From contig CAKZRP010000075.1 in the NCBI GenBank assembly GCA_937146765.1, positions 62,001 to 126,000 on the forward strand: a stretch of 64,000 nucleotides of DNA. The letters run 5' to 3'. The stretch's first letter is position 1. Every line of letters begins with the position of its first letter. Source of the stretch: an uncultured Paracoccaceae bacterium (lineage in GTDB: Bacteria > Pseudomonadota > Alphaproteobacteria > Rhodobacterales > Rhodobacteraceae). Shown piece after piece: positions 52,266-60,808 of this stretch. The translations under genes and the position numbers were made by a program. The notes under the pieces were generated by a model. That model was given only the letters and a program-made list of their open reading frames with translations, was not told the origin of the DNA and did no database searches.

Positions 52266-53723
52266 ATGCACGCATTACCTAAGTATGGCCAGAACCACAT
52301 TGATGGCGCCTGGGTGGATGGTGGCGCGGGACGGATCGACGTCCTGAACCCTGCCAATGGGGAAATCGTCGCCACACAGGCCCTGGCGGACGCGGCGGAT
52401 GTGGATCGCGCCGTTCAGGCCGCCCGGGCGCTACATCTCTCCGGCGCGCTGACCGCCATGCGCCCGATCGAACGGGGCCGGATGGTGCAGGCGATGGGGC
52501 GCTACCTGCTGGAGCACAAGACCGAGATCGCGCGGATGCTGGTGCTCGAACAGGGCAAGCCCTTTTGGGAGTCGGTGATCGAGGTCGAAGGCGCGGGACT
52601 CTACTTCGAATATTACGGCAATCAGGCCAGCACGGTCGAGGGGCGTTCAATCCCGCTTGGGGCAGGCTATTACGATTTCACCGACCACGAGCCGATGGGG
52701 GTTTCGGCGCAGATCATCCCGTGGAACTATCCGGTGGAGATGACGGCGCGATCTCTTGCGGCGGCTCTGGCCACCGGTAATACCTGCGTGATCAAGAGTC
52801 CGGAGCTGACCCCGCTCACCAATGCCTGGTTCGTGCATGCGGCCGAGGCTGCGGGTTTTCCGCCCGGGGCTGTGAACCTGATCTGCGGCCTCGGCCGCGA
52901 GGCGGGTGCGGCCTTGGCCGGACATCCGCAGGTCAACCAGATCGTCTTTACCGGCTCGGTGCAGACCGGCATTGCCATCGCCACCGCGGCGGCGCGCAAT
53001 GTGGTGCCCTCGGTGCTGGAGCTCGGCGGCAAATCCGCCGCCATCGTGCATGACGATGCCGACCTCGACGCGTTCGAGACCGATATCCGCTGGGGGATCT
53101 ACTTTAACGCCGGACAGGTCTGCTCGGCGATGAGCCGGGTGATCGTGCATGAAAGCCGCGCCGAGGAGCTGATCGCGCGGGCCGAAGCCATTGCCAACAG
53201 CCTGTCCGTCGGCCCCGGGATCGAGCGGGAGGTCTTTGGTGCGACCATGGGCGCCATGGTCTCCGAAGCGCAGCGCGACCGCGCCGAGGCGATGGTTCGC
53301 CGAGCCGAGGATCAGGGGGCGCGGCGGGTTGCCGGGGGACGCGCACTGAACCGGCCCGGTGCCTTTCTGCAGCCGACCGTTCTGGCAGGTGTCACGCCCG
53401 AGATGGAGATTGCCCGCGAAGAGGTTTTTGGCCCGGTGCTGTCCGTGCTCACCTTTCGCGACGATGCCGAGGCCATCGAGATCGCCAATTCCACCGATTA
53501 TGGACTTGTCGGCGGGGTTTTCACCCGCGATCTGGACCGGGCAACCCGGGCGGCGCGGCAGATCCGCGCCGGGCAGGTCTTTGTCAACGAATGGTATGCC
53601 GGCGGGGTCGAGACCCCCTTTGGCGGCGTCGGCAAGTCCGGCTATGGCCGCGAAAAGGGACGCGAGGCGCTGTGGAACTACGTGCAGACCAAGAATATCG
53701 CTATCCGCATGGGACGCGGCTGA
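52266..53723 (+). CDS. NAD(P)-dependent aldehyde dehydrogenase
   Basis: The 485-residue protein oxidises an aldehyde to its acid. Catalytic Cys286 lies in FNAGQVCSAMSR and the base Glu252 in VLELGGKSA; NAD-binding FTGSVQTGIAIA and the C-terminal VNEWYAGGVETPFGGVGKSG are also present. The start at 52266 (MHALPKYGQNHIDGAW) has AGAGGA upstream and matches usual aldehyde dehydrogenase N-termini; a longer open frame to 52062 is non-coding. It stands alone between the chemoreceptor and the tonB gene. The sequence fits the broad betaine-aldehyde/gamma-aminobutyraldehyde group, but the substrate cannot be fixed. Confidence 0.9.
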   Translation: MHALPKYGQNHIDGAWVDGGAGRIDVLNPANGEIVATQALADAADVDRAVQAARALHLSGALTAMRPIERGRMVQAMGRYLLEHKTEIARMLVLEQGKPFWESVIEVEGAGLYFEYYGNQASTVEGRSIPLGAGYYDFTDHEPMGVSAQIIPWNYPVEMTARSLAAALATGNTCVIKSPELTPLTNAWFVHAAEAAGFPPGAVNLICGLGREAGAALAGHPQVNQIVFTGSVQTGIAIATAAARNVVPSVLELGGKSAAIVHDDADLDAFETDIRWGIYFNAGQVCSAMSRVIVHESRAEELIARAEAIANSLSVGPGIEREVFGATMGAMVSEAQRDRAEAMVRRAEDQGARRVAGGRALNRPGAFLQPTVLAGVTPEMEIAREEVFGPVLSVLTFRDDAEAIEIANSTDYGLVGGVFTRDLDRATRAARQIRAGQVFVNEWYAGGVETPFGGVGKSGYGREKGREALWNYVQTKNIAIRMGRG

Positions 53724-53726
53724 CCA

Positions 53727-54719
53727 TCAGCTTCCCTTGATGGCGATAGTGTATTGCCGCAGCGCCCCTTCCGGAGGGGGCGGAAAGGGGGCAGCCTGCT
53801 GGATCTGGCGCAGGGCCAGACCGTCCAGTTCCGGGGAACCGGAGCTGCGCGCCAGGTTTACCGCGGAAAGCGCCCCGTTGGCCGCGATGGAAAAGGTGAC
53901 ATGCGCCACCCCTTTCACCGAGGTGCGCAGCTTCTTCTGGCGCGAGATCTGCCGCATCACCTGACCGGGGTAATTCGTGGCAGCCGCGTTGCCGGCGCCG
54001 GAGGATTTGCCCTGAACCTCGCTGGCGGCCTGTGCGGCGTGCTGATCCTCCTGCCCGGTCTCGGTGCCGGCTTTTGCGTTCACGGAACTGTTGCCGCGCG
54101 GCGCCGAGGTCGGATTGGATGCCTGACGCGGCTCGGGCGGGGTCTCGACCTTCGGCGCGTTCGTCCGTTCTGGGCGGGTTTCGGGTCGTTTGGTTTCTGT
54201 GGGCGCCAGTTCCGATGACTCCTCCACCGGGGCCAGAGCCTCTGCAACCGGGGCCAGGCTGGCAGTCTTGACCGGGGCGGCAAGTGCCGTCGCGACGGGT
54301 GAGGCAAGGGGTGATGCAGCGATCCCCTCCTCGGCCGGCACTTGTGGCTGCACCGGTAGGGCCGCGACTTCCATAGAAGACGTCACCACCGGCGGAGTGA
54401 CATGGGTCGGTGTCGGTCTAAGCTGTGCCTGTGGCGTCACAGGCCGCGTCGCGGTCGCCGTGCTGACGGCTGAACTCTCTGCCGGTTGCACCTCGACCAC
54501 CTCCGTCGGCGGAGCGGTTTCGCTGACCGTCTCGGCCTCCACTGCCGAAGCGGTGCCCTGGGCCATATCTGCAAAACTGTTGCCCAGTGCGGCAGAGGCC
54601 AGAGTGCCTCCGCCCTCGATTTCCACTCCGGGAGCTTCGGTTTCCACCAAGAGGGCGGCATGGGCCGCAAGGGCGACAAAAACGGAAAGACCGGCCACAA
54701 GTGGGGAACGCGGGATCAT
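53727..54719 (-). CDS. tonB: TonB energy transducer
   Basis: The 330-residue protein has one membrane segment near the N-terminus (about 8-25, LVAGLSVFVALAAHAALLV), a long low-complexity region rich in Ala, Pro, Thr and Glu that spans the periplasm (about 40-240), and a TonB C-terminal domain (about 245-330, with TSVKGVAHVTFSIAANGAL and RSSGSPELDGLALRQI). It transmits proton-motive energy to the outer-membrane receptor HmuR. It overlaps the second exbD by 4 bp and is the last gene of the operon that starts at hmuR. Confidence 0.85.
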   Translation of the reverse strand: MIPRSPLVAGLSVFVALAAHAALLVETEAPGVEIEGGGTLASAALGNSFADMAQGTASAVEAETVSETAPPTEVVEVQPAESSAVSTATATRPVTPQAQLRPTPTHVTPPVVTSSMEVAALPVQPQVPAEEGIAASPLASPVATALAAPVKTASLAPVAEALAPVEESSELAPTETKRPETRPERTNAPKVETPPEPRQASNPTSAPRGNSSVNAKAGTETGQEDQHAAQAASEVQGKSSGAGNAAATNYPGQVMRQISRQKKLRTSVKGVAHVTFSIAANGALSAVNLARSSGSPELDGLALRQIQQAAPFPPPPEGALRQYTIAIKGS

Positions 54720-55108
54720 GGCAGGCTCCGTTCGGACAGCAGCGTGATGCGGGTGGCACCAAGTTGGCGCAACTCCTTGGCCACGGCGATCAGCCGCGCT
54801 GCGGGCAAGGTGCGATCAGGCACGAGGCGGGCGACAAATTCGGCTTCTTCCTCGCGCACGATCCGGACATAGGCCTCGGGCGAGGTCAGTTCCGCCCCGC
54901 GAAAGCTCAAGGTGCCATCGGCGCGGATCACCAGCGCATCCGGCGGCGGGCTGGTTTCAAGATCGGCGGCCTGAACCAATTGCACCCTGGGGTCCATCGC
55001 CGGGGCGAGCGAGCTGGCCACCATGAAGAAGACCAGCATCAGAAAGACCACGTTGATCAGCGCGATGGTCGGTTCGGCATGGGATTTGGACCGGTGGCGG
55101 ACGATCAT
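54716..55108 (-). CDS. exbD: ExbD-type biopolymer transport protein (second copy)
   Basis: The 130-residue protein has a short cytoplasmic head, one membrane segment at about 16-36 (TIALINVVFLMLVFFMVASS, where the Asp essential in ExbD is replaced by Asn in INVVF) and a periplasmic domain. The replaced aspartate means proton coupling may differ from a standard ExbD. It follows the first exbD by 7 bp and overlaps tonB by 4 bp. Confidence 0.8.
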   Translation of the reverse strand: MIVRHRSKSHAEPTIALINVVFLMLVFFMVASSLAPAMDPRVQLVQAADLETSPPPDALVIRADGTLSFRGAELTSPEAYVRIVREEEAEFVARLVPDRTLPAARLIAVAKELRQLGATRITLLSERSLP

Positions 55109-55115
55109 CTCGGCA

Positions 55116-55505
55116 TCATCCCAAAACGGTCACGGCAAGGTGCGAAGTGGAGCGCAGCACCGCAAGCACGTCCACCAGCCGCTGCGCGCTGACCTCGCCG
55201 GTGAGGCTGAGCAGGAGATGGGTGGGGTCCTCAGTTCCGGCAACGTCGCCCTGCAGTCGCGCCTTGAGGTCGGCCAGGGCCACCTCCTCGCCATTGAGTG
55301 AAAGGCTTTCCGGCGCCAGCCGCAGGAACAGCGGCGGCGTCTCGCCCGTGGCCCCCTGCCCGGCATTGGCGGCCATCAGATCGACGGTGCCAAAGCGGGA
55401 AAAGGTCGAGGAGAGCATGAAGAACAGCAACAGCAGGAAAATCACGTCGATGAGCGAGGTCATCGACAACCTGCGGCGCCTCTTCCTGCGCAGCGCCAAG
55501 GCCAT
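55116..55505 (-). CDS. exbD: ExbD-type biopolymer transport protein (first copy)
   Basis: The 129-residue protein has an Arg-rich head, the membrane segment LIDVIFLLLLFFMLSSTF with the essential Asp retained (LIDVIF), and a periplasmic domain. With ExbB and TonB it forms the proton-driven motor that energises haem import. It overlaps exbB by 1 bp (TGATG) and is followed by a second, Asp-less exbD. Confidence 0.85.
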   Translation of the reverse strand: MALALRRKRRRRLSMTSLIDVIFLLLLFFMLSSTFSRFGTVDLMAANAGQGATGETPPLFLRLAPESLSLNGEEVALADLKARLQGDVAGTEDPTHLLLSLTGEVSAQRLVDVLAVLRSTSHLAVTVLG

Positions 55506-56176
55506 CAGGCGGCCTCGCGCGCGGCTTGCGGCTGGGGGGCTCCAGCCGGGGCAAAGATCTGCCTCAGGGCCTTGTTGGCAAAGACACGGTCCCGTTCCAC
55601 CGCGCCGCTGAGCCAGCTTTGCACCGCGGCCACCGGCATCGCCACCGCAAGGCCCGCCGCGGTGGTCAGAAGCGCCACCCAGATCCCCCCGGCCAGCACG
55701 GTCGGATCCACCGAGGAGCCAGCAGATTGCAGGCCCTGAAAGGCCTCGATCATGCCGATGACGGTGCCAAACAACCCGATCAGCGGTGCCAGCTGCGCCA
55801 CCAGATCGAGAAAGCCAAGCCCGGTCTCCAGCCGCAGGAACAGCGACTCCGCCTCGGCATCGCAGCGATCCGAAAGGGCGGCGCGCTCCCCACCTCCCCC
55901 CCGCAGGGCGCGGATCAGGGTCGGAGCAAGATAGGACCGGGTTTCGTTGAGAAGGGCGGCGGCGGTCTGAGTGTCACCGCGCTCGACCGCGGCCAGGGCC
56001 ATATGCACCCGCCGGTGTCGACCGACGCGCGCGCGGCGGAACTGCCAGAGCTTGTAAATGACAGTGGCAAAGCTGACCACCGAGAGTCCCATCAACAGCC
56101 CGACCACCGGGCCACCGACGGTGAGGATCTCGTGGAGCGAGGCCAGAAGGCCCGACCAGATCGCAACGGGGCTCAT
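55505..56176 (-). CDS. exbB: ExbB/TolQ-family proton channel protein
   Basis: The 223-residue protein has three hydrophobic segments: near 20-40 (GGPVVGLLMGLSVVSFATVI), near 120-140 (LVAQLAPLIGLFGTVIGMIE) and near 160-185 (LAGGIWVALLTTAAGLAVAM). It assembles the pentameric channel around two ExbD chains in the TonB motor. It overlaps the small secreted gene upstream by 4 bp and exbD downstream by 1 bp, indicating strict coexpression with hmuR. Confidence 0.9.
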   Translation of the reverse strand: MSPVAIWSGLLASLHEILTVGGPVVGLLMGLSVVSFATVIYKLWQFRRARVGRHRRVHMALAAVERGDTQTAAALLNETRSYLAPTLIRALRGGGGERAALSDRCDAEAESLFLRLETGLGFLDLVAQLAPLIGLFGTVIGMIEAFQGLQSAGSSVDPTVLAGGIWVALLTTAAGLAVAMPVAAVQSWLSGAVERDRVFANKALRQIFAPAGAPQPQAAREAA

Positions 56177-56619
56177 CCCAGCACCTCCACATCGGTGCGC
56201 GTGGTAAGAAACAGCTGCTGGGCACAGACCGAGCTGTCACTGCCGCCGGTCACGCAGCGGTTGGCGCCATTGACAAGGACCCGGCCGACCTCCGCGCAGG
56301 CCAGGCCGGGCAGGTCGAACTGGCGCACCCGCGGGCGATCCACCGGCAGGTCGCGGAAATCAAACAGGGTGAGCATCATCACGCCGCCCTCCTGATCGAA
56401 GAGAACGGTTTCATAGATCGCCTCGGAGATATCCTCCTCAAGGCTATTGGTGGCGACAAAGGAGAGGCGGCACGCCCCCTCTCCTTCGCTCAGGGCATTC
56501 AGCTCGATGTGAATACCCTCGACTGGCGGGGTGTAGTTCTCTGCCACCGCCGCCCGACCGAGGGAGGACAGGCAAAGCGTCGCAAGAAGAACCCGAAGAA
56601 CCTGGCTGTATCTGGTCAT
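56173..56619 (-). CDS. Small secreted cysteine-containing protein of the haem operon
   Basis: The 148-residue protein has a signal peptide (about 1-26, with RVLLATLCLSSLGRAAVA, cut before ENY) and a mature part of about 120 residues with four cysteines (GACRL, LACAE, NRCVT, SVCAQ) that could form two disulfides. I do not recognise its family. It lies 18 bp after hmuR and overlaps exbB by 4 bp, so it belongs to the haem-uptake operon; a periplasmic haem carrier or receptor partner is possible but unproved. Confidence 0.8.
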   Translation of the reverse strand: MTRYSQVLRVLLATLCLSSLGRAAVAENYTPPVEGIHIELNALSEGEGACRLSFVATNSLEEDISEAIYETVLFDQEGGVMMLTLFDFRDLPVDRPRVRQFDLPGLACAEVGRVLVNGANRCVTGGSDSSVCAQQLFLTTRTDVEVLG

Positions 56620-56637
56620 GGTCAGACGTCTCCCGGA

Positions 56638-58638
56638 TCAGAAGGCCGCGGCCAGCGACAGTTTGATGTTGCGCCCGGGCGCGGCGCGCGTGGCGAGATG
56701 CGGCGTGTATTGCGTGTCAAAGAGGTTCTCGATCCCGACACGGATCTCCGCTTCCTTCAGCATGGCGGTGTCCAGCGCATAGGTGGCCCGCAGGTTGTGC
56801 ACCGCATAGCCGGGGGTGGACTGAATGTCCTTGGTCAGCACCGCTTCCCAGGACAGATCGAGGGTGTCGTTGAACTTCTTGCCGAGGGTCAGGCCGAGGC
56901 TGTTGGCCGGCATCCGGGTGTAGTCGGCGGTCGACCCGTCCACATAGGCCCATTCGCCGCTGGAGAAGTTTGCATTCATGTCCACATAAAGACCGGAGCC
57001 GTGGCTGTAGGAGGCTTCGATCTCAAGACCTTCGGTATTCACCCGGTCCACCGTCGCATAGTCGGTGCCAGACGTGTAATCCCAAAGGCGGGTCTGCCAG
57101 AGGTTCGCCTTGGCCTTGAGCTGGTCGTCGCCGGAGAACAGGCCGACCCGGTCATAAGAGACGCCAAGCTCGTAGGTCACCGCCTTCTCGCTTTGGGTCA
57201 TGTAGGTCTGATAGGTGGCATAGTCGAAATCATCGAGGATCGGCAGACCGGCGGTATAGGCCACCGAGCCGAAGACCGCGAACCCGTTGTCAAAGGCATA
57301 GCGCGCGGAGACGCCTCCCATCAGTTCGGAGTTGGAGAAGCTCTCCCCCTCGGTCACATAGGTGCCGGTGGAATTGGACTCGATGTCCTGCGTCTCGTAG
57401 CGCAGGGCGGGGGTCAGGGTAAGGCCGTTGCCAAAGTCGATCTCGTCGATGGCAAACAGTGCAAACCGCTTGTCGGTGCCCCCCGGTGCCGAAGAGGCGC
57501 TCAGACGTTCCTTGTGGATGATCTCTCCCCCGGCGCGAAGGTTGTGATCCACACCAAAGGCAGAAAACAGCGAGGTATTCTTGACGGTCAGCTTGGTGGT
57601 CTCATAGCGGTGATCTGCGTTCAGGAGCGCCGCTGAAAAAGGCGAGCCGCTCACCATTTCCTGCTCGATATACTGATCCGCGTAGGACAGGTTCGCAGTC
57701 AGGTCGATCAGGTCGTTGCCAGCCGGATTATAGGCATATTGCAGGCTGGTGGTCGTGGTTTCGGTATAGCGGTCCACATTGCCAAAGGTCCTAGTGCCGG
57801 CAAAGGCATCATAGGGCACGTCCTTCTCATCCGAGGTGGTTTCGGAGCGTGAGAAGGTCAGCGACTGGTCCGCGTTGTCGCCAAAGCTGTACTTGCCCTT
57901 GACCAGATAGGAGGGCAGTTCGTAGCCGGTATTTGCGACCTCGTTGCCGTCGCCGTCCTTGTAGTTGCCCTGTTCGCGCCAAGTGTAATTCAGCAGGAAC
58001 TCGAGCTGTTCGGTGGGCTGCCAGCCGAGGATGGTGGACGAAACCTTGGTATTGCCATTGCCGTAGTATTCGAAGGTCTGCCGCCCGGAGAGACCGATCT
58101 CCCCCTCGGTCAGATCGGAGGCGTCGATGGTTTCGAGGTTCACCACCCCACCGATGACGCCGGAGCCGTATTCGTAGGACCCCACCGTGCCCCGGATCAC
58201 CGATACTTCGCGGAACAGGGACGGGTCGGTGTAAAGCTGGGTGCCGATCCGGTAGAGTTCTTCCGACCCCATCGAAGCGCCGTCGAGCTGGATCTGCACC
58301 TTCTGGTTCGACCCGTAGGTGCCATCCGCGCCATAGCCGCGAATGTTGATGCCGGCGCCGGTGGGCGTGCCAGAATTCACCAATGTCACGCCCGGCACAG
58401 AATCGATCAGCTCGGCGATGCTATTGGCCTGACGGTCGCGGATTTCCTCGGCAGTGATGGTGGTTTCCGGCGTCGCGGTATCGGTCTGCACGTCGCGCTT
58501 GTTGTTGCCGAGCACGAGGGTGCCGAGGAACCCCTCAGCCGCGCTCAGGTCCTGGGCGGTGGATACGGTTGCGCTGAAGGCCAAGGCCATGCCGGAGGCC
58601 GAGCACAGCAAGGCTCGGCGCAAAGTGATGATGTTCAT
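56638..58638 (-). CDS. hmuR: TonB-dependent haem receptor, HmuR-like
   Basis: The 666-residue protein is an outer-membrane beta-barrel receptor. A signal peptide (MNIITLRRALLCSASGMALA) precedes a TonB box near KRDVQTDT. The plug domain follows (about 45-160, with AELIDSVPGVTLV and SVIRGTVGSYEYGSGVIGGV), and the barrel ends in a terminal phenylalanine (KLSLAAAF). The haem receptor FRAP and NPNL signatures are not seen: at the equivalent place the sequence reads AYTAGLPILDDFDYATYQTY before TYELG, so haem contacts must differ from the standard family. Its place before the exb/tonB genes and opposite hmuSTUV supports haem or haem-protein as substrate. GGGGAC stands before the ATG at 58638. Confidence 0.83.
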   Translation of the reverse strand: MNIITLRRALLCSASGMALAFSATVSTAQDLSAAEGFLGTLVLGNNKRDVQTDTATPETTITAEEIRDRQANSIAELIDSVPGVTLVNSGTPTGAGINIRGYGADGTYGSNQKVQIQLDGASMGSEELYRIGTQLYTDPSLFREVSVIRGTVGSYEYGSGVIGGVVNLETIDASDLTEGEIGLSGRQTFEYYGNGNTKVSSTILGWQPTEQLEFLLNYTWREQGNYKDGDGNEVANTGYELPSYLVKGKYSFGDNADQSLTFSRSETTSDEKDVPYDAFAGTRTFGNVDRYTETTTTSLQYAYNPAGNDLIDLTANLSYADQYIEQEMVSGSPFSAALLNADHRYETTKLTVKNTSLFSAFGVDHNLRAGGEIIHKERLSASSAPGGTDKRFALFAIDEIDFGNGLTLTPALRYETQDIESNSTGTYVTEGESFSNSELMGGVSARYAFDNGFAVFGSVAYTAGLPILDDFDYATYQTYMTQSEKAVTYELGVSYDRVGLFSGDDQLKAKANLWQTRLWDYTSGTDYATVDRVNTEGLEIEASYSHGSGLYVDMNANFSSGEWAYVDGSTADYTRMPANSLGLTLGKKFNDTLDLSWEAVLTKDIQSTPGYAVHNLRATYALDTAMLKEAEIRVGIENLFDTQYTPHLATRAAPGRNIKLSLAAAF

Positions 58639-58901
58639 GTCGTCCCCAAAGGTCAGAAAAGCAGGCTGGAACCGCGTGCTCGCCTTGGGGCTGGCTTGGT
58701 CTCTGGCGTGTTATGGTGTCGGATCCGGGCGCCGAAATAACCGCCGCGCGCAATCCCTCTTGCGGCGCCTAATTTAATTTATTAATTCTGTCAAGAAATA
58801 TCCCGGCATCCAGAGATGGCCCGGCGTCAGCCTGCCCCGCCCATGCAGATGGGTCGCAAGCCAGCAGTTCTTCCCAGATACACCAACACCCGAGGACCCT
58901 G
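58639..58901. promoter_or_regulatory. Divergent promoter region of the haem locus
   Basis: This 263-bp region between hmuR and hmuS contains an AT-rich island at 58770-58800 (including TTTAATTTATTAATTCTGTC) that stands out from the GC-rich flank. Iron-responsive control by Irr, RirA or Fur/Mur is expected for such genes in the Rhodobacterales, but I could not identify one specific box. Confidence 0.5.
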
Positions 58902-59957
58902 ATGGCCCAAGATATCCCCACGTCTGCGGACGCAATCCGTGCGCTGCGCGCAGAACATTCCACCCTGCGGGCGCGCGATTTCTGCGACACCTATGGTCTT
59001 TCCGAAGCCCAGCTTCTGGCCGCCGACACCGGGCGCGGTGTGACCCGGATCAGCGCCGACCCCGACAGGCTGATGCCCGCGGTGGAACGTCTGGGCGAGG
59101 TGATGGCGCTGACGCGAAACATCTCCTGCGTGAACGAACGCGTGGGCACCTATGGCAATTACACCAGCGGTCCCCATGCGGCGATGGTCTTGCAGCCGGA
59201 AATCGACCTGCGCATCTTCCCCGCCCATTGGGTGCATGGCTTCGCGGTGGAGGTCGAGACGGAAAAGGGCGTGAAGCGTTCCCTGCAGGTCTTTGATGCT
59301 GCCGGTGATGCGGTACACAAGATCCACCTGCGCGACAGCTCCCTGCATGCGGAATGGGACTCGGTGGTGGCCGAGCTGGCCACGGGCGAGACCTCCGATA
59401 CGATAGCTGTGGAGCCGCGCAAGGCACCGGAAGCGCCGAAATTCAACGCCGACAAGCTGCTGATCCTGCGCGAGGAATGGGCCAAGATGTCGGACACCCA
59501 TCAGTTCCTGCGCCTAACGTCGAAGCTGAAAATGAACCGCCTTGGCGCCTATCGCCACGTCGGCGCGCCCTTTGTGGAACAGGTCGAGACCGGCGCGGTT
59601 GATGCAGCACTGCAGGCGCTGGCAGGCAGCGGCACCGAAATCATGCTGTTTGTTGGCAACGAGGGCTGCATCCAGATCCACGGCGGCACCATCGAGACCC
59701 TGCGGGCCATGGGGCCTTGGCAAAACGTGATGGATCCGCGCTTCAACCTGCATCTGCGGGTTGATCACATTGCCGAGGTCTATGTGGTGACCAAACCAAC
59801 CCAGCGCGGCGATGCGGTCTCGCTGGAGGCTTTTGACGCCGAGGGCAGCATCATCCTGCAAATCTTCGGCCGCCGCACCGAGGCGCTGGACAGCCGCCCC
59901 GCCTGGGAAGAGATCCTGCGCGCCCTGCCCCGTCTGCGCGCGGAGGAGCTGGTCTGA
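58902..59957 (+). CDS. hmuS: Haem-degrading/trafficking protein HmuS (HemS/ChuS family)
   Basis: The 351-residue cytoplasmic protein contains two HemS-type structural repeats (about 1-165 and 175-345), for instance ALTRNISCVNERVGTYGNYT and EIMLFVGNEGCIQIHGGTIE. It takes haem from the ABC importer and either degrades it or passes it on. GAGGA stands before the ATG. Its stop codon overlaps the start of hmuT by 1 bp (TGATG), so hmuSTUV is one operon, divergent from the receptor. Confidence 0.9.
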   Translation: MAQDIPTSADAIRALRAEHSTLRARDFCDTYGLSEAQLLAADTGRGVTRISADPDRLMPAVERLGEVMALTRNISCVNERVGTYGNYTSGPHAAMVLQPEIDLRIFPAHWVHGFAVEVETEKGVKRSLQVFDAAGDAVHKIHLRDSSLHAEWDSVVAELATGETSDTIAVEPRKAPEAPKFNADKLLILREEWAKMSDTHQFLRLTSKLKMNRLGAYRHVGAPFVEQVETGAVDAALQALAGSGTEIMLFVGNEGCIQIHGGTIETLRAMGPWQNVMDPRFNLHLRVDHIAEVYVVTKPTQRGDAVSLEAFDAEGSIILQIFGRRTEALDSRPAWEEILRALPRLRAEELV

Positions 59958-60805
59958 TGCGCCACACGCTCTTTGCCTTCACCCTCACCTCTGCCCTTGT
60001 CGCCCCCCTTGCGGGGGCGGCTGCCGACCGGATTCTGTCGATTGGCGGCTCGGTGACCGAGATCATCTATGCCCTGGGGGCCGGGGACCGGCTGGTTGCC
60101 CGCGACACCACCTCCAGTTTCCCGGTCGAGGCCGAGGCTCTGCCCGATGTCGGCTACATGCGCGCCCTTGCACCCGAAGGAGTGCTGTCGGTGAACCCGG
60201 ACCTGATCGTTTCCGAAGCGGGTGCCGGCCCGGTGGAGACCCTCGACGTTCTGAAACAGGCGGAGATCGCCTTTGTCGAGGTGCCGGATGAATTCTCCGG
60301 CGCAGGCATCCTCGCCAAGATCCGCGCCGTGGGCGCAGCGATCTCCTTTGAGGAAGAGGCAGCCGCCTTGTCCGGCGAAGTGCAGGCTGACCTCGACAGT
60401 GTCGCGGCCAAGGTTGCAACCGTCGCCGAGAGCAACCGCAAGAAGGTCCTGTTCATCCTCTCCACCCGCGGCGGCCGCATCATGGCTTCCGGCACGGGAA
60501 CGGCGGCGGATGGGATCATCAAGATGGCCGGTGGCATCAATGCACTGGATGACTTTGACGGCTACAAGCTGATGACGGACGAGGCGGTGTCGCAAGCCGC
60601 CCCCGATGTGATCCTGATGATGGATCGCGGCGGCGACCACGGTGCGCCGGACGCCGAACTGCTGGCAATGCCCGCGCTTGTCACCACCCCCGCCGCCGAA
60701 ACCGGGGCCGTGGTGCGGATGAACGGTCTCTATCTCCTCGGCTTCGGGCCGCGCACGGCGGATGCGGCGCTCGATCTGGCGCAGTCGCTTTACGGGCCAC
60801 TCTGA
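59957..60805 (+). CDS. hmuT: Haem ABC transporter substrate-binding protein HmuT
   Basis: The 282-residue periplasmic protein has a signal peptide (MRHTLFAFTLTSALVAPLAG, cut after AA) and the long-helix fold of cluster A-II binding proteins: DRILSIGGSVTEIIYALGAG at the start and SVNPDLIVSEAGAG. It takes haem in the periplasm from HmuR and hands it to HmuUV. It overlaps hmuS by 1 bp and precedes hmuU by 3 bp. Confidence 0.9.
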   Translation: MRHTLFAFTLTSALVAPLAGAAADRILSIGGSVTEIIYALGAGDRLVARDTTSSFPVEAEALPDVGYMRALAPEGVLSVNPDLIVSEAGAGPVETLDVLKQAEIAFVEVPDEFSGAGILAKIRAVGAAISFEEEAAALSGEVQADLDSVAAKVATVAESNRKKVLFILSTRGGRIMASGTGTAADGIIKMAGGINALDDFDGYKLMTDEAVSQAAPDVILMMDRGGDHGAPDAELLAMPALVTTPAAETGAVVRMNGLYLLGFGPRTADAALDLAQSLYGPL

Positions 60806-60808
60806 GCC

